Assembly: GCA_028690035.1 (NCBI GenBank) | Contig: JAQVCA010000001.1 | Span: forward strand, 343,940 to 407,939 | From: Comamonas sp. | Lineage (GTDB): Bacteria; Pseudomonadota; Gammaproteobacteria; Burkholderiales; Burkholderiaceae_C | Length of the DNA: 64,000 nt | Direction of reading: 5' to 3' | Shown here: positions 17,755-26,355 of the stretch, in pieces | How the letters are laid out: every line of letters begins with the position of its first letter | Position numbering within the stretch: the stretch's first letter is position 1 | Made by a program: the position numbers and the translations under genes | The notes under the pieces: generated by a model | Told to the model about the DNA's origin: nothing | What the model saw: only the letters and a program-made list of their open reading frames with translations | Databases searched by the model: none

Positions 17755-18911
17755 GCACCGACGGCCCCTCCATCCCTTCGCACGCAGTCCCTTTCGAGAA
17801 CGACGCTGCCCCTCCCCCCTCCCCCGGTCAGGTGCCTGCGCCCACGCCAGCACCTGCCGCCCCGGGTTGGACTTGGCTGGGCCTGCTGATTGGTACGCTA
17901 GGGCTGGGCACGGCGGCCTTGCTGTGGAACAAGGTCAATGGCATGCAAGAGCTGCTGGCGCAGCAAACCACCCAGGCCCAGGCCCAGTCGACCGAAGCGC
18001 GCACCATTGCCAAAGAGGCGCAAGACCAGAGCTTGGCTGCCAATACGCGCCTGACCGTACTCGAGGCGCGCCTGGCCGAAGTCAGCCTGCAACGCGGTCA
18101 GCTGGAAGAACTGGTACGCAATCTCTCGCGCTCGCAGGACGACACCCTGGCGCTGGACTTGGAAGCGGCCATGCGCTTGGCCGTGCAGCAGGCACAGCTG
18201 ACGGGCAGCACCGAGCCGCTGATTGCCAGCCTGCGCAGCGCCAGCAAGCGCATAGAAAAATCGGCTCAGCCGCGCCTAGCTCCTGTGCTGCAGGCTATGG
18301 AACGTGATTTGGAATTGCTGCGCCAAACCCCCACCACCGACACCGCCAGCCTGCTGGTGCGCTTGGATGAGGTGCTGCGCCTGATGGACGATCTGCCCCT
18401 GCAAAGTGGCCCCCCTCAGCCCCCCGAAGAGCACCTGCCATCGCGCCATGTTGGCAGTCTGGGGGCGACCGACGCTGCAGCCCCTCCTGCACAAGCCAAG
18501 GGCGGCAGCGCGCCCGGGCCGCTGCAGTGGATCTGGTGGCAAGCGCGCGCCGACCAGATGTGGCAGGGCGTGCGCAGCCAGGCCGGCGATGTGCTGCGCA
18601 TCAGTCACCTCAGCACCCCCGAGGCTGCCTTGCTCGCGCCAGAGCAAGGGCTGTTCCTACGCGAAAATCTTAAGCTGCAGCTGCTCAACGCGCGCCTGGC
18701 CTTGCTGGCACGCCAGCACGATGCCGCACGCGCCAATCTGGCCCAGGCCCAGGCCCAGATCGAGAAATACTTCGTCGCCCAGTCGCGCCGTACCTATCGC
18801 GCCCAAGTGGCTCTGACCCAATTGCAAGAGCAACTGCGCAGCGCGCAGCAGCCCAATCTGCAAGACACCTTTGCCGCCTTGGCCACCGCCACGGCCAGCA
18901 ACGGCAATTAG
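17751..18911 (+). CDS. hemX: HemX-like membrane protein
   Basis: A 386-aa protein with a Pro-rich cytoplasmic N-terminus, one membrane segment near residues 40-62 (LGLLIGTLGLGTAALLW) and a long helical, coiled-coil-rich domain. This is the betaproteobacterial HemX that follows hemD. It was once annotated as uroporphyrinogen C-methyltransferase but lacks any SAM-binding motif here. It probably supports haem synthesis at the membrane; the precise role is not established. The start is the ATGA overlap with hemD, although the frame is open farther upstream. hemY follows after 13 bp. Confidence 0.9.
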   Translation: MSTDGPSIPSHAVPFENDAAPPPSPGQVPAPTPAPAAPGWTWLGLLIGTLGLGTAALLWNKVNGMQELLAQQTTQAQAQSTEARTIAKEAQDQSLAANTRLTVLEARLAEVSLQRGQLEELVRNLSRSQDDTLALDLEAAMRLAVQQAQLTGSTEPLIASLRSASKRIEKSAQPRLAPVLQAMERDLELLRQTPTTDTASLLVRLDEVLRLMDDLPLQSGPPQPPEEHLPSRHVGSLGATDAAAPPAQAKGGSAPGPLQWIWWQARADQMWQGVRSQAGDVLRISHLSTPEAALLAPEQGLFLRENLKLQLLNARLALLARQHDAARANLAQAQAQIEKYFVAQSRRTYRAQVALTQLQEQLRSAQQPNLQDTFAALATATASNGN

Positions 18912-18924
18912 GGGGATCAGCCAT

Positions 18925-20202
18925 ATGATGCGCGCCGCCCTTTGGTTTGTAGGTTTGTTTGCCTTGGCCGTAGCCATGGCTCTGTTTGCGGGTAGCAACC
19001 AGGGCATTGTCAGCCTGTTTCTGCCACCGTATCGGCTGGATATTTCACTCAACATGGCGCTGCTGTGCCTGCTGGCGCTGTTTTTGTTTGGGTACGCCAG
19101 TTTGCGTGGCCTGACGGTGCTGGGCCAGCTGCCCCTGCAGGCCAAGCGCTGGCGCCAACAGCAAAAAGAGCGGCGCCTGTACAGCGCGCTGGTCAGCAGC
19201 CTGGCGCACCTGCAAGCTGGTCGTTTTGTGCGTGCGGGCAAGGCCGCCGATGAGCTGCTGCGCCACAGCCACAGTCTGCAGCACAGCAATGCCGCCGTAC
19301 CCCACGATGCCAGCCTGCGTGCCATTGCGCACCTGCTGGCCGCAGACAGTGCCCACGCGCTGCAAGACCCTGCTGCACGTGACCAGCACTATGCCGCCCT
19401 GCTGCAAGCGACCCAGACCCAGCCCAGTACCTTGGCGCAAGAAGTGCGCGAAGGCGCCCAGATGCGCGCTGCCCGCTGGGCGCTGGACGACCGCAATCCC
19501 CAGGAAAGCCTGCAGCGCCTGGCCGAACTGCCCCAGGGGGCCGGACGGCGCACCCTGGCACTGCGTATCAGGCTCAAAGCCGCGCGCATGGCGCGTGACA
19601 ACACCACGGCCCTGGAAACCACGCGCCTGCTGGCCAAACATGGGGGCTTTAGCCCGCGCGTGGCCGAAAGTTTGGTTGGTAGTCTGGTGCTGGAGCAGCT
19701 GCAGCAATGCCACGATGCCCAGCAGTTGCACAGCCTGTGGGAGCGGCTGCCAGCCACCGAGCAACAACTGCCCAGCGTGGCCCTGGCGGCAGCACGCCGC
19801 TTGGTGGATGTGCAAGGCTCCAGCCACCAGGCCCGCACTTGGCTGCTGCCGCTGTGGCAGGCGTACCTGCAAGGCCACCTCAGCCCGGAACACACCCAGC
19901 GCCTGTTCCTGACATTGCAGCATTGCCTGGAAGACCTGGACACAGCCTGGCTGCAACGCATTGAGGCCGCGCAGCAGCGCTACCCCAAAGAAGCCCTGCT
20001 GCAATATCTGGGCGGCATGGCCTGTGTGCAGCACCAGCTGTGGGGTAAAGCCGAACAGCTGCTGCGCCTGTGCCTGCCGGGCTTGCCCACGGCGGCCCTG
20101 CGTGCCAGCACTTGGCGGGCTTTGGCCATCATGGCCGAACAACGCGAAGACGCAGCCCAAGCAGCCCAAGCCTGGCGCCAGGCGGCACTGGCCAGCTCGT
20201 AA
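18925..20202 (+). CDS. hemY: HemY, membrane TPR protein of the haem operon
   Basis: A 425-aa protein with two N-terminal membrane segments (about residues 4-24 and 40-62, LNMALLCLLALFLFGYASL). Helical TPR-like repeats follow to the end. This is the proteobacterial HemY (HemY_N family), not the Bacillus protoporphyrinogen oxidase of the same name. It is expected to help late haem synthesis, by an unknown mechanism. The ATG at 18925 has GGGGGATCAG before it as a Shine-Dalgarno; a second ATG follows directly. It is the last gene of hemCDXY. Confidence 0.9.
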   Translation: MMRAALWFVGLFALAVAMALFAGSNQGIVSLFLPPYRLDISLNMALLCLLALFLFGYASLRGLTVLGQLPLQAKRWRQQQKERRLYSALVSSLAHLQAGRFVRAGKAADELLRHSHSLQHSNAAVPHDASLRAIAHLLAADSAHALQDPAARDQHYAALLQATQTQPSTLAQEVREGAQMRAARWALDDRNPQESLQRLAELPQGAGRRTLALRIRLKAARMARDNTTALETTRLLAKHGGFSPRVAESLVGSLVLEQLQQCHDAQQLHSLWERLPATEQQLPSVALAAARRLVDVQGSSHQARTWLLPLWQAYLQGHLSPEHTQRLFLTLQHCLEDLDTAWLQRIEAAQQRYPKEALLQYLGGMACVQHQLWGKAEQLLRLCLPGLPTAALRASTWRALAIMAEQREDAAQAAQAWRQAALASS

Positions 20203-20216
20203 AATCTCTGCCTATG

Positions 20217-20246
20217 ACGGCATCTGACGATCGGATGCCGTTTTGC
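20217..20246 (+). terminator. Likely terminator of the haem operon
   Basis: The stem ACGGCATC / GATGCCGT has a 9-nt loop and is followed by TTTTGCTTTT. The T run is interrupted, so termination may be partial. It starts 15 bp after hemY and 51 bp before valS. Confidence 0.6.
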
Positions 20247-20296
20247 TTTTATCTCGACCGTTTTCTTACCGTTTTCTCACCGATTTTTCATCTGCC

Positions 20297-23188
20297 ATGA
20301 GCCAAGAACTTGCCCAGCCGGGCCTGCAATCTCTGTCCAAATCCTTCGAACCTGCCGCTCTGGAAGCCCACTGGGGCCCTGAATGGGAACAGCGCGGCTA
20401 CGGCCATGCGGGTTACTGCGGCACGGGCAAACCCAGTTTGGAGGCCGCAGCTGCTGGCAACAACTTCGCCATCCAGCTGCCCCCACCCAATGTGACGGGC
20501 ACGCTGCACATGGGCCACGCGTTCAACCAGACCATCATGGACTCGTTGACCCGCTACTACCGCATGAAGGGCGCCAACACCGCGTGGATTCCCGGCACCG
20601 ACCACGCCGGCATCGCCACCCAAATCGTGGTGGAGCGCCAGCTGCAAGCCCAAGGCGTGAGCCGCTACGACCTGGGCCGTGACGAATTCACCAAGAAAAT
20701 CTGGGAGTGGAAGGAAAAGTCCGGCAACACCATCACCACACAGATGCGCCGCATGGGCGACACCGTGGACTGGAGCCGCGAGTACTTCACCATGGACGAC
20801 AAGCTCTCCAAGGTGGTGACCGAAACCTTTGTCAAGCTGTACGAACAGGGCCTGATCTACCGCGGCAAACGCTTGGTCAACTGGGACCCCGTACTGCAAT
20901 CGGCTGTGTCGGACTTGGAAGTGGAAAGCCAAGAAAAAGATGGCAGCCTGTGGCACATTGCCTACCCCCTGACCAGCGGCGCTGGCAATCTGGTGGTGGC
21001 CACCACCCGCCCCGAAACCATGCTGGGTGACGTGGCCGTGATGGTCCACCCCGAAGACGAGCGTTACCAGCACTTGATCGGCCAGACCGTCACCCTGCCT
21101 TTGGTGGGCCGCCAGATCCCGATCATTGCGGATGAGTACGTGGACAAGGAATTCGGTACCGGCGTGGTCAAGGTCACCCCGGCACACGACCAGAACGACT
21201 ACCAAGTGGGTATTCGCCACCACCTGCCCATGATCACGGTGCTTGACCTGACCGCCAAGATCAACGACGAAGCGCCCGAAAAGTACCGCGGCATGGACCG
21301 CTTTGTGGCCCGCAAGGCCATCGTGGCCGACCTCGAAGAACTCGGCCTGATGGTCGAGATCAAGAAGCACAAGCTGATGGTGCCCATCTGCGACCGTACC
21401 GGTCAGGTGATCGAGCCCATGCTGACCGACCAGTGGTTCATGGCCATGAACAAGGTGAGCGAGCAAGACCCCACCGGCAAGTCCATCGCGCAAAAGGCCA
21501 TCGATGCGGTGGCCTCTGGCGAAGTGAAGTTTGTGCCCGAAAACTGGGTCAACACCTACAACCAGTGGATGAACAACATCCAAGACTGGTGCATCTCGCG
21601 CCAGCTCTGGTGGGGCCACCAGATTCCCGCGTGGTACGACGAAGACGGCAAGGTCTATGTCGCGCGCAACGAAGAAGAAGCGCAAGCCCAAGCCCCCGGC
21701 AAGACACTGCGCCGGGATGCCGACGTGCTGGACACCTGGTACTCGTCTGCGCTGGTGCCCTTCAGCACCATGGGCTGGCCCCAGCAGACCGATGCCGCCG
21801 ATGATGACTTCAACCTGTACCTGCCCTCCTCGGTGCTGGTCACGGGCTACGACATCATCTTCTTCTGGGTGGCGCGGATGATCATGATGACCACGCACTT
21901 CACCGGGCGCGTGCCGTTCAAGCATGTCTACATCCACGGCCTGGTGCGCGATGCGCAGGGCAAGAAGATGTCCAAGTCCGAAGGCAATGTGCTGGACCCC
22001 GTGGACTTGATCGACGGCATTGCGCTGGAGCCCCTGCTGGAAAAACGCACCACCGGCCTGCGCAAGCCCGAAACCGCACCGCAAGTGCGCAAGAACACGC
22101 AAAAAGAGTTCCCCGACGGCATTCCCGCCTATGGTGCGGATGCGCTGCGCTTTACCTTTGCGGCGTTGGCGTCGCTAGGCCGCTCCATCAACTTCGACAG
22201 CAAGCGCTGCGAGGGCTATCGCAACTTCTGCAACAAGCTGTGGAATGCCTCGCGCTTTGTGCTGATGAACTGCGAAGGCCACGACTGCGGCCTGGACATG
22301 CACGCCAAAGAGCAATGCGCTGCGGGCAGCTACCTGCAGTTCAGCCAGCCCGACCGCTGGATCGTGTCGCAGCTGCAAAAGGTGGAAGCCGAAGTGGCCA
22401 AGGGCTTTGCAGAGTACCGCCTGGACAACGTGGCCAACACCATTTACGACTTTGTCTGGAACGAGTTCTGTGACTGGTACCTGGAAATTGCCAAGGTGCA
22501 AATCCAGACCGGCAATACAGCCCAGCAGCGCGCCACCCGCCGCACGCTGATTCGCACGCTGGAGACCATTTTGCGTCTGGCCCACCCCGTGATTCCGTTC
22601 GTGACGGAAGAACTGTGGCAAAAGGTCGCGCCCGTGGCGGGCCGTGCAGGCGCTTCGATCGCCATCGCAGCGTATCCCGAAGCCCAGCCCGAGAAGATCG
22701 ACGAAGCTGCGATTGCCTACGTGGGCCGCATCAAAGCCATGGTGGACAGCTGCCGCACCCTGCGCGGTGAGATGGGCGTATCGCCCGCTCAGCGCCTGCC
22801 GCTGCTGGCCCTGGGCGACAACGCCGAGGCCGCCGAGTTCCTGCAAGCCAATGCCGCCGTGCTCAAGAACCTGGCCAAGCTCAGCGACGTCAAAGTGTTC
22901 AGCGACGAAGCCGCATGGCAAGCCGAAGCGCAATCCGCGCCGGTGTCTGTGGTGGGCGATGCCCGTCTGGCCCTGTTTGTCGAAATCGACGTGGATGCCG
23001 AAAAAGCGCGCCTGTCCAAGGAAGCCCAGCGCCTGGAAGGCGAAATCGCCAAGGCCAATGGCAAGCTGAACAACGAGGCGTTCTGCGCCAAGGCCCCGGC
23101 CGCCGTGCTGGAGCAAGAACGCAAACGCGTGGCCGACTTTGGCGCCACGCTGATCCGTGTGCAAGAGCAGTTGGCCCGTCTGGGCTGA
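20297..23188 (+). CDS. valS: Valyl-tRNA synthetase
   Basis: Charges tRNA-Val with valine (963 aa, class I, with editing domain). The ATP-binding motif HMGH follows the invariant PPPNVTG. KMSKS is present as [10 protein letters not shown], and the C-terminal coiled-coil tRNA arm is visible in the last 70 residues. The start at 20297 gives [10 protein letters not shown]. The PPP triplet in this gene is the known reason ValRS synthesis depends on EF-P, whose gene and modifying enzyme are also in this window. A repeat hairpin separates it from galU. Confidence 0.98.
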   Translation: MSQELAQPGLQSLSKSFEPAALEAHWGPEWEQRGYGHAGYCGTGKPSLEAAAAGNNFAIQLPPPNVTGTLHMGHAFNQTIMDSLTRYYRMKGANTAWIPGTDHAGIATQIVVERQLQAQGVSRYDLGRDEFTKKIWEWKEKSGNTITTQMRRMGDTVDWSREYFTMDDKLSKVVTETFVKLYEQGLIYRGKRLVNWDPVLQSAVSDLEVESQEKDGSLWHIAYPLTSGAGNLVVATTRPETMLGDVAVMVHPEDERYQHLIGQTVTLPLVGRQIPIIADEYVDKEFGTGVVKVTPAHDQNDYQVGIRHHLPMITVLDLTAKINDEAPEKYRGMDRFVARKAIVADLEELGLMVEIKKHKLMVPICDRTGQVIEPMLTDQWFMAMNKVSEQDPTGKSIAQKAIDAVASGEVKFVPENWVNTYNQWMNNIQDWCISRQLWWGHQIPAWYDEDGKVYVARNEEEAQAQAPGKTLRRDADVLDTWYSSALVPFSTMGWPQQTDAADDDFNLYLPSSVLVTGYDIIFFWVARMIMMTTHFTGRVPFKHVYIHGLVRDAQGKKMSKSEGNVLDPVDLIDGIALEPLLEKRTTGLRKPETAPQVRKNTQKEFPDGIPAYGADALRFTFAALASLGRSINFDSKRCEGYRNFCNKLWNASRFVLMNCEGHDCGLDMHAKEQCAAGSYLQFSQPDRWIVSQLQKVEAEVAKGFAEYRLDNVANTIYDFVWNEFCDWYLEIAKVQIQTGNTAQQRATRRTLIRTLETILRLAHPVIPFVTEELWQKVAPVAGRAGASIAIAAYPEAQPEKIDEAAIAYVGRIKAMVDSCRTLRGEMGVSPAQRLPLLALGDNAEAAEFLQANAAVLKNLAKLSDVKVFSDEAAWQAEAQSAPVSVVGDARLALFVEIDVDAEKARLSKEAQRLEGEIAKANGKLNNEAFCAKAPAAVLEQERKRVADFGATLIRVQEQLARLG

Positions 23189-23202
23189 GCGGCTCTGCCA
23201 TA

Positions 23203-23296
23203 AAAACCGGAGCTGTCTGCGCTGATAGGCATTGGCTTTCAGGGCGAAATACACCTGAAACCCTTGATACATCAGCGCAACCAGCTACTTCTTTTA
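23203..23296. repeat. Intergenic head-to-head repeat between valS and galU
   Basis: The left arm runs from GAGCTGTCTGCGCTGAT to GGCTTTCAGG (23210-23243). The right arm on the other strand runs from GTAGCTGGTTGCGCTGAT to GGGTTTCAGG (23288-23254), with a 10-nt loop. The layout matches 12901-12995 and 6730-6820. It ends 15 bp before the galU ATG and thus forms most of its leader. Confidence 0.8.
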
Positions 23297-23311
23297 CAAC
23301 TGGAACCCCCT

Positions 23312-24196
23312 ATGAGCTCCAATCGCGTTCGCAAAGCCGTTTTTCCTGTCGCAGGCCTGGGTACCCGCTTCCTGCCGGCCACCAAGGCATCGCCCAAAGA
23401 GATGCTGTCCGTGGTGGACAAGCCACTGATTCAGTACGCCGTCGAAGAGGCCTACGAAGCCGGCATCCGCGACATGATTTTTGTCACCGGCCGCAGCAAA
23501 CGCGCAATTGAAGACCATTTCGACACCGCCTATGAGCTGGAGAGCGAGTTGCAAGTGGCAGGCAAGACCGAAATGCTGGAGCTGGTGCGCAGCATCGCCC
23601 CGGCCGACATGCACTGCCTGTTCGTGCGCCAGCCACGCAGCCTGGGCCTGGGCCACGCGGTGCTGTGTGCCCAGCCGCTGGTGGGCGATGAGCCTTTTGC
23701 CGTGTTGCTGGCCGACGACCTGATGGTGGGCAACTCGGGCGGCCCCGGTGTGATGGCGCAGATGACGGCCGCCTTCGAAAAACAAGGCCGCTCGCTGCTG
23801 GCCGTGCAGGAAGTGCCTGCCGAGCACACCAAGCGCTACGGCATCGTCAAGGGCGAAGCCGCAGGCGGGCCGCTGCTGCGTGTCGATGAAATCGTGGAAA
23901 AACCTGCCCCCGAGGTGGCGCCCTCGCGCATGGGTGTGGCCGGGCGCTATGTGCTGACCCCACGCATTTTTGACGAGATCCGCAGGCTTCCCAAGGGCGT
24001 GGGGGGTGAGATTCAGCTCACCGACGCCATTGCACAGCTGATGCAGCACGAAGCCGTTTACGCTTACCAGTACAGCGGAAAGCGCTACGATTGCGGGAGC
24101 AAAGAGGGTTTCTTGGAGGCCACCGTCGAGCTGGCGTTGCAGCACCCGCAGGTGGGGGCAGCGTTCCGCGCTTATCTGCAAACCATCCAGGCCTGA
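23312..24196 (+). CDS. galU: UTP-glucose-1-phosphate uridylyltransferase
   Basis: Makes UDP-glucose from UTP and glucose 1-phosphate for exopolysaccharide and LPS precursors (294 aa, the usual length). The nucleotide-binding signature [19 protein letters not shown], the ADD motif (VLLADDLMV) and the EIVEKP and GGEIQLTDA segments are all present. The start at 23312 follows the galE/galU pattern [12 protein letters not shown]. It lies 123 bp after valS with a repeat hairpin between, and ends at a strong terminator. Confidence 0.97.
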   Translation: MSSNRVRKAVFPVAGLGTRFLPATKASPKEMLSVVDKPLIQYAVEEAYEAGIRDMIFVTGRSKRAIEDHFDTAYELESELQVAGKTEMLELVRSIAPADMHCLFVRQPRSLGLGHAVLCAQPLVGDEPFAVLLADDLMVGNSGGPGVMAQMTAAFEKQGRSLLAVQEVPAEHTKRYGIVKGEAAGGPLLRVDEIVEKPAPEVAPSRMGVAGRYVLTPRIFDEIRRLPKGVGGEIQLTDAIAQLMQHEAVYAYQYSGKRYDCGSKEGFLEATVELALQHPQVGAAFRAYLQTIQA

Positions 24197-24242
24197 GACG
24201 GCACCACAGACGGCACTGCACGGCACTGTGGGGGGCACCCAT

Positions 24243-24274
24243 AAAAAAACCAGCACCCCAGGTGCTGGTTTTTT
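24243..24274. terminator. Bidirectional terminator between galU and tusA
   Basis: The stem CCAGCACC / GGTGCTGG with a short CCA loop is flanked by seven A and six T. It serves the convergent galU and cysM-tusA units. Confidence 0.92.
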
Positions 24275-24302
24275 GTCTGTGCCCTCTGCAACGCCCCCCT
24301 GC

Positions 24303-24542
24303 TCAACGCCGACGCAGCAGGTGGATGAACTCGCCACCCTCGGTCTTTTGCTCCAGCAACTCGTTGCCCGTTTGCTTGGCAAATGCTTTGAAGTCGTTGA
24401 GCGAACCGGTATCGGTGGCAATCACCTTCAACACCTGGCCACTGTGCATCTGCGCCAAGGCTTTTTTGGCTTTCAAAATGGGCAACGGGCAATTCAACCC
24501 GCGTGCGTCCACTTCTTGATGAATTTCTGGTTGGTGGTCCAT
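24303..24542 (-). CDS. tusA: TusA-family sulfur-carrier protein
   Basis: A 79-aa sulfur-carrier protein. The signature DARGLNCPLPILKAKKAL holds the single persulfide cysteine followed by PLP. The C-terminal half has the usual GSLNDFKAFAKQTGNELL pattern. I chose the ATG at 24542; an upstream GTG at 24557 would add five residues. It lies 17 bp downstream of cysM on the same strand. This suggests a role in sulfur delivery near cysteine synthesis, though TusA proteins also serve tRNA thiolation and molybdenum-cofactor synthesis. Confidence 0.93.
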   Translation of the reverse strand: MDHQPEIHQEVDARGLNCPLPILKAKKALAQMHSGQVLKVIATDTGSLNDFKAFAKQTGNELLEQKTEGGEFIHLLRRR

Positions 24543-24559
24543 ACAACTAACTTTCACGT

Positions 24560-25468
24560 TCAGACGGGGAAAACACCCGTCGAAAGATAACGATCCCCAC
24601 GGTCACAGACCACAAAGACGATCGTGGCATTGGTTTCGCGCTGCGCCACCTGCTGCGCCACCCAGCAAGCACCGGCAGCGGAGATGCCCGCAAAAATCCC
24701 CTCTTCGCGTGCCAGACGGCGCGCCATGTCCTCGGCATCGTCCTGGGTAACGGTGATCAGCTCATCGACCAGGCTGGGCTCGTAAATTTTGGGCAGGTAC
24801 TGCTGCGGCCATTTGCGAATGCCTGGAATGCGCGAGCCTTCGGCAGGTTCGGCGCCAATGATGCGGATGGCCGGGTTCTTTTCTTTCAAAAACCTGGCCA
24901 CCCCGGTGATCGTGCCGGTGGTGCCCATGGCGCTGACAAAGTGGGTGATCTGGCCCTCGGTCTGCGCCCACAGCTCTGGGCCAGTACCGGTGTAATGCGC
25001 CAGCGGATTGTCCGGGTTGGCAAATTGGTCGAGCACCACGCCTTTGCCCTGCGCCACCATCTGTGCGGCCAAATCGCGTGCGTACTCCATACCGCCACTT
25101 TTGGGGGTGAGCACCAATTCAGCGCCATAGGCCTTCATGGTCTGCGCACGCTCAATGGACAAGTCCTCCGGCATGATGAGCACCATGCGGTAGCCCTTGA
25201 TCGCTGCGGCCATCGCCAAGGCAATGCCGGTGTTGCCAGAAGTGGCTTCGATCAGTGTGTCGCCCGGGCGAATCGTGCCGCGCGCCTCGGCCTGCTGGAT
25301 CATGGACAGCGCTGGCCGATCTTTGACCGAGCCCGCCGGGTTGTTGCCCTCCAGCTTGCCCAGCAGCACATTGCCCCGCTGCGCATGCTCTTGGATGCCA
25401 ATACGCTGCAACGCCACCAAAGGGGTGGCACCAATTGTCGATTCAATGGAAGGATATGTTTTTCGCAT
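24560..25468 (-). CDS. cysM: Cysteine synthase B (O-acetylserine sulfhydrylase)
   Basis: A pyridoxal-phosphate enzyme (302 aa) that makes cysteine from O-acetylserine and sulfide, or S-sulfocysteine from thiosulfate. The PLP lysine is K49 in NNPAGSVKDR. The phosphate loop and substrate motifs EATSGNTGIA and SAMGTTGTITG are present. The sequence is CysM rather than CysK in style (TPLVALQRI, GSRIPGIRKWP). The promoter must lie within the 39-bp spacer facing tRNA-Leu or overlap its coding start. It heads a cysM-tusA pair. Confidence 0.95.
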   Translation of the reverse strand: MRKTYPSIESTIGATPLVALQRIGIQEHAQRGNVLLGKLEGNNPAGSVKDRPALSMIQQAEARGTIRPGDTLIEATSGNTGIALAMAAAIKGYRMVLIMPEDLSIERAQTMKAYGAELVLTPKSGGMEYARDLAAQMVAQGKGVVLDQFANPDNPLAHYTGTGPELWAQTEGQITHFVSAMGTTGTITGVARFLKEKNPAIRIIGAEPAEGSRIPGIRKWPQQYLPKIYEPSLVDELITVTQDDAEDMARRLAREEGIFAGISAAGACWVAQQVAQRETNATIVFVVCDRGDRYLSTGVFPV

Positions 25469-25481
25469 TCCGTAAATGTGC

Positions 25482-25487
25482 CATAAT
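25482..25487 (+). promoter_or_regulatory. Likely -10 box of the tRNA-Leu/tRNA-Met unit
   Basis: CATAAT lies 20 bp before the tRNA-Leu 5' end, at the usual distance for a stable-RNA promoter. No strong -35 is visible; the region upstream is already the start of cysM. Confidence 0.5.
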
Positions 25488-25507
25488 TGCAGCTTCTCTG
25501 ATTGATC

Positions 25508-25592
25508 GCCCGGGTGGTGAAATTGGTAGACGCAGGGGACTCAAAATCCCCCGCCGCAAGGCGTGCCGGTTCGATTCCGGCCCCGGGCACCA
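25508..25592 (+). tRNA. tRNA-Leu (anticodon CAA)
   Basis: An 85-nt class II tRNA. The acceptor stem is GCCCGGG / CCCGGGC, the anticodon arm GGGGA-CTCAAAA-TCCCC has anticodon CAA, the variable arm is long (CCGCCGCAAGGCG), and the T arm is GGTTCGATTCC. The CCA end is encoded. It reads UUG codons and is followed 20 bp later by the initiator tRNA. Confidence 0.95.
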
Positions 25593-25612
25593 GATCAACA
25601 GACACCATTTAT

Positions 25613-25689
<77 letters not shown>

Positions 25690-25694
25690 CAACC

Positions 25695-25723
25695 AAAAGG
25701 CTACGGCGTTGTCGTAGCCTTTT
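25695..25723 (+). terminator. Terminator of the tRNA-Leu/tRNA-Met unit
   Basis: The stem AAAAGGCTACG / CGTAGCCTTTT with a 7-nt loop is followed by more T, 5 bp after the tRNA-Met CCA end. Confidence 0.9.
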
Positions 25724-25778
25724 TTGTTTTTTCTGGCTGCCAACTTGTACGTATATATCGGCTATGTAGCATGCATTA

Positions 25779-25806
25779 TTGACTTTGCCTAGCTAGGCAA
25801 TATCTC
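25779..25806 (+). promoter_or_regulatory. ComEA-like gene promoter with a palindromic operator
   Basis: TTGACT (25779-25784) is followed exactly by the perfect 16-bp palindrome TTGCCTAGCTAGGCAA (25785-25800) and then a weak -10, TATCTC. The palindrome fills the spacer, and no T run follows, so it looks like an operator rather than a terminator. The cognate regulator is unknown. Confidence 0.5.
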
Positions 25807-25886
25807 TAAGCTATTGAGACTCTGGGCACCTTAGCATGCCAGACGGCAGCGACATGCTGTTGTTCTTTACCCCCAAGGAGACCTTG

Positions 25887-26231
25887 ATGCTGAAAAAATG
25901 GTTAGCAGGATGCTCGTTGTTGTTTGCCAGCCTGACGTGGGCGGCCGTGGATGTAAACAAAGCCAGCGAGGCAGATTTGCAGCAGGTTAAGGGTATCGGC
26001 CCCGCCACTGCCACCAAAATTCTGGAAGAGCGCAAGAGCGGCAACTTCAAGAGTTGGGACGACTTCATCACCCGCGTCAAAGGCGTGGGCAACGCAAATG
26101 CCGATGCGTTTTCCAAGAACGGCCTGACAGTGGACGGTAGGACGTATAAGGATGCTGCAACAAGCACGCCTGCTCAGAAAAAAGAGAACACCCCACCGGC
26201 TCAAACAAACACAAAAGCCGTTAAAAATTAA
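25887..26231 (+). CDS. ComEA-family helix-hairpin-helix protein
   Basis: A 114-aa secreted or periplasmic DNA-binding protein. A signal peptide covers residues 1-19 (ends SLTWA). Two helix-hairpin-helix motifs follow, seen as VDVNKASEADLQQVKGIGPA and FITRVKGVGNANADAF, and the C-terminal tail is low-complexity Thr/Lys/Ala. The start at 25887 has the strong Shine-Dalgarno AAGGAG; the frame is open 51 bp further upstream. ComEA homologues bind incoming DNA during natural transformation, but short solitary versions like this are common in betaproteobacteria and may act otherwise. No com genes are adjacent. Confidence 0.9.
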   Translation: MLKKWLAGCSLLFASLTWAAVDVNKASEADLQQVKGIGPATATKILEERKSGNFKSWDDFITRVKGVGNANADAFSKNGLTVDGRTYKDAATSTPAQKKENTPPAQTNTKAVKN

Positions 26232-26258
26232 AAATTCGCCTTTTCTCCCTGAGTTCCA

Positions 26259-26287
26259 CAAAGCCCGTCATTTACGGGCTTTTTTTG
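26259..26287 (+). terminator. Terminator of the ComEA-like gene
   Basis: The stem AAGCCCGT / ACGGGCTT with a 5-nt loop is followed by a run of seven T, about 30 bp after the stop. Confidence 0.88.
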
Positions 26288-26355
26288 ACTCTAAACTTGG
26301 TAGGTTTGCTACAGTGCCTGCGTGGGCACGCTTTTAGCTTTTATCTCCTGCCTCC

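Noticed and set aside
17930..17965. Further AGCTGCT-like match inside hemX
   Set aside because: GAGCTGCTGGCGCAG is ordinary Glu-Leu-Leu-Ala-Gln codon use in a coiled coil, without the rest of the repeat.
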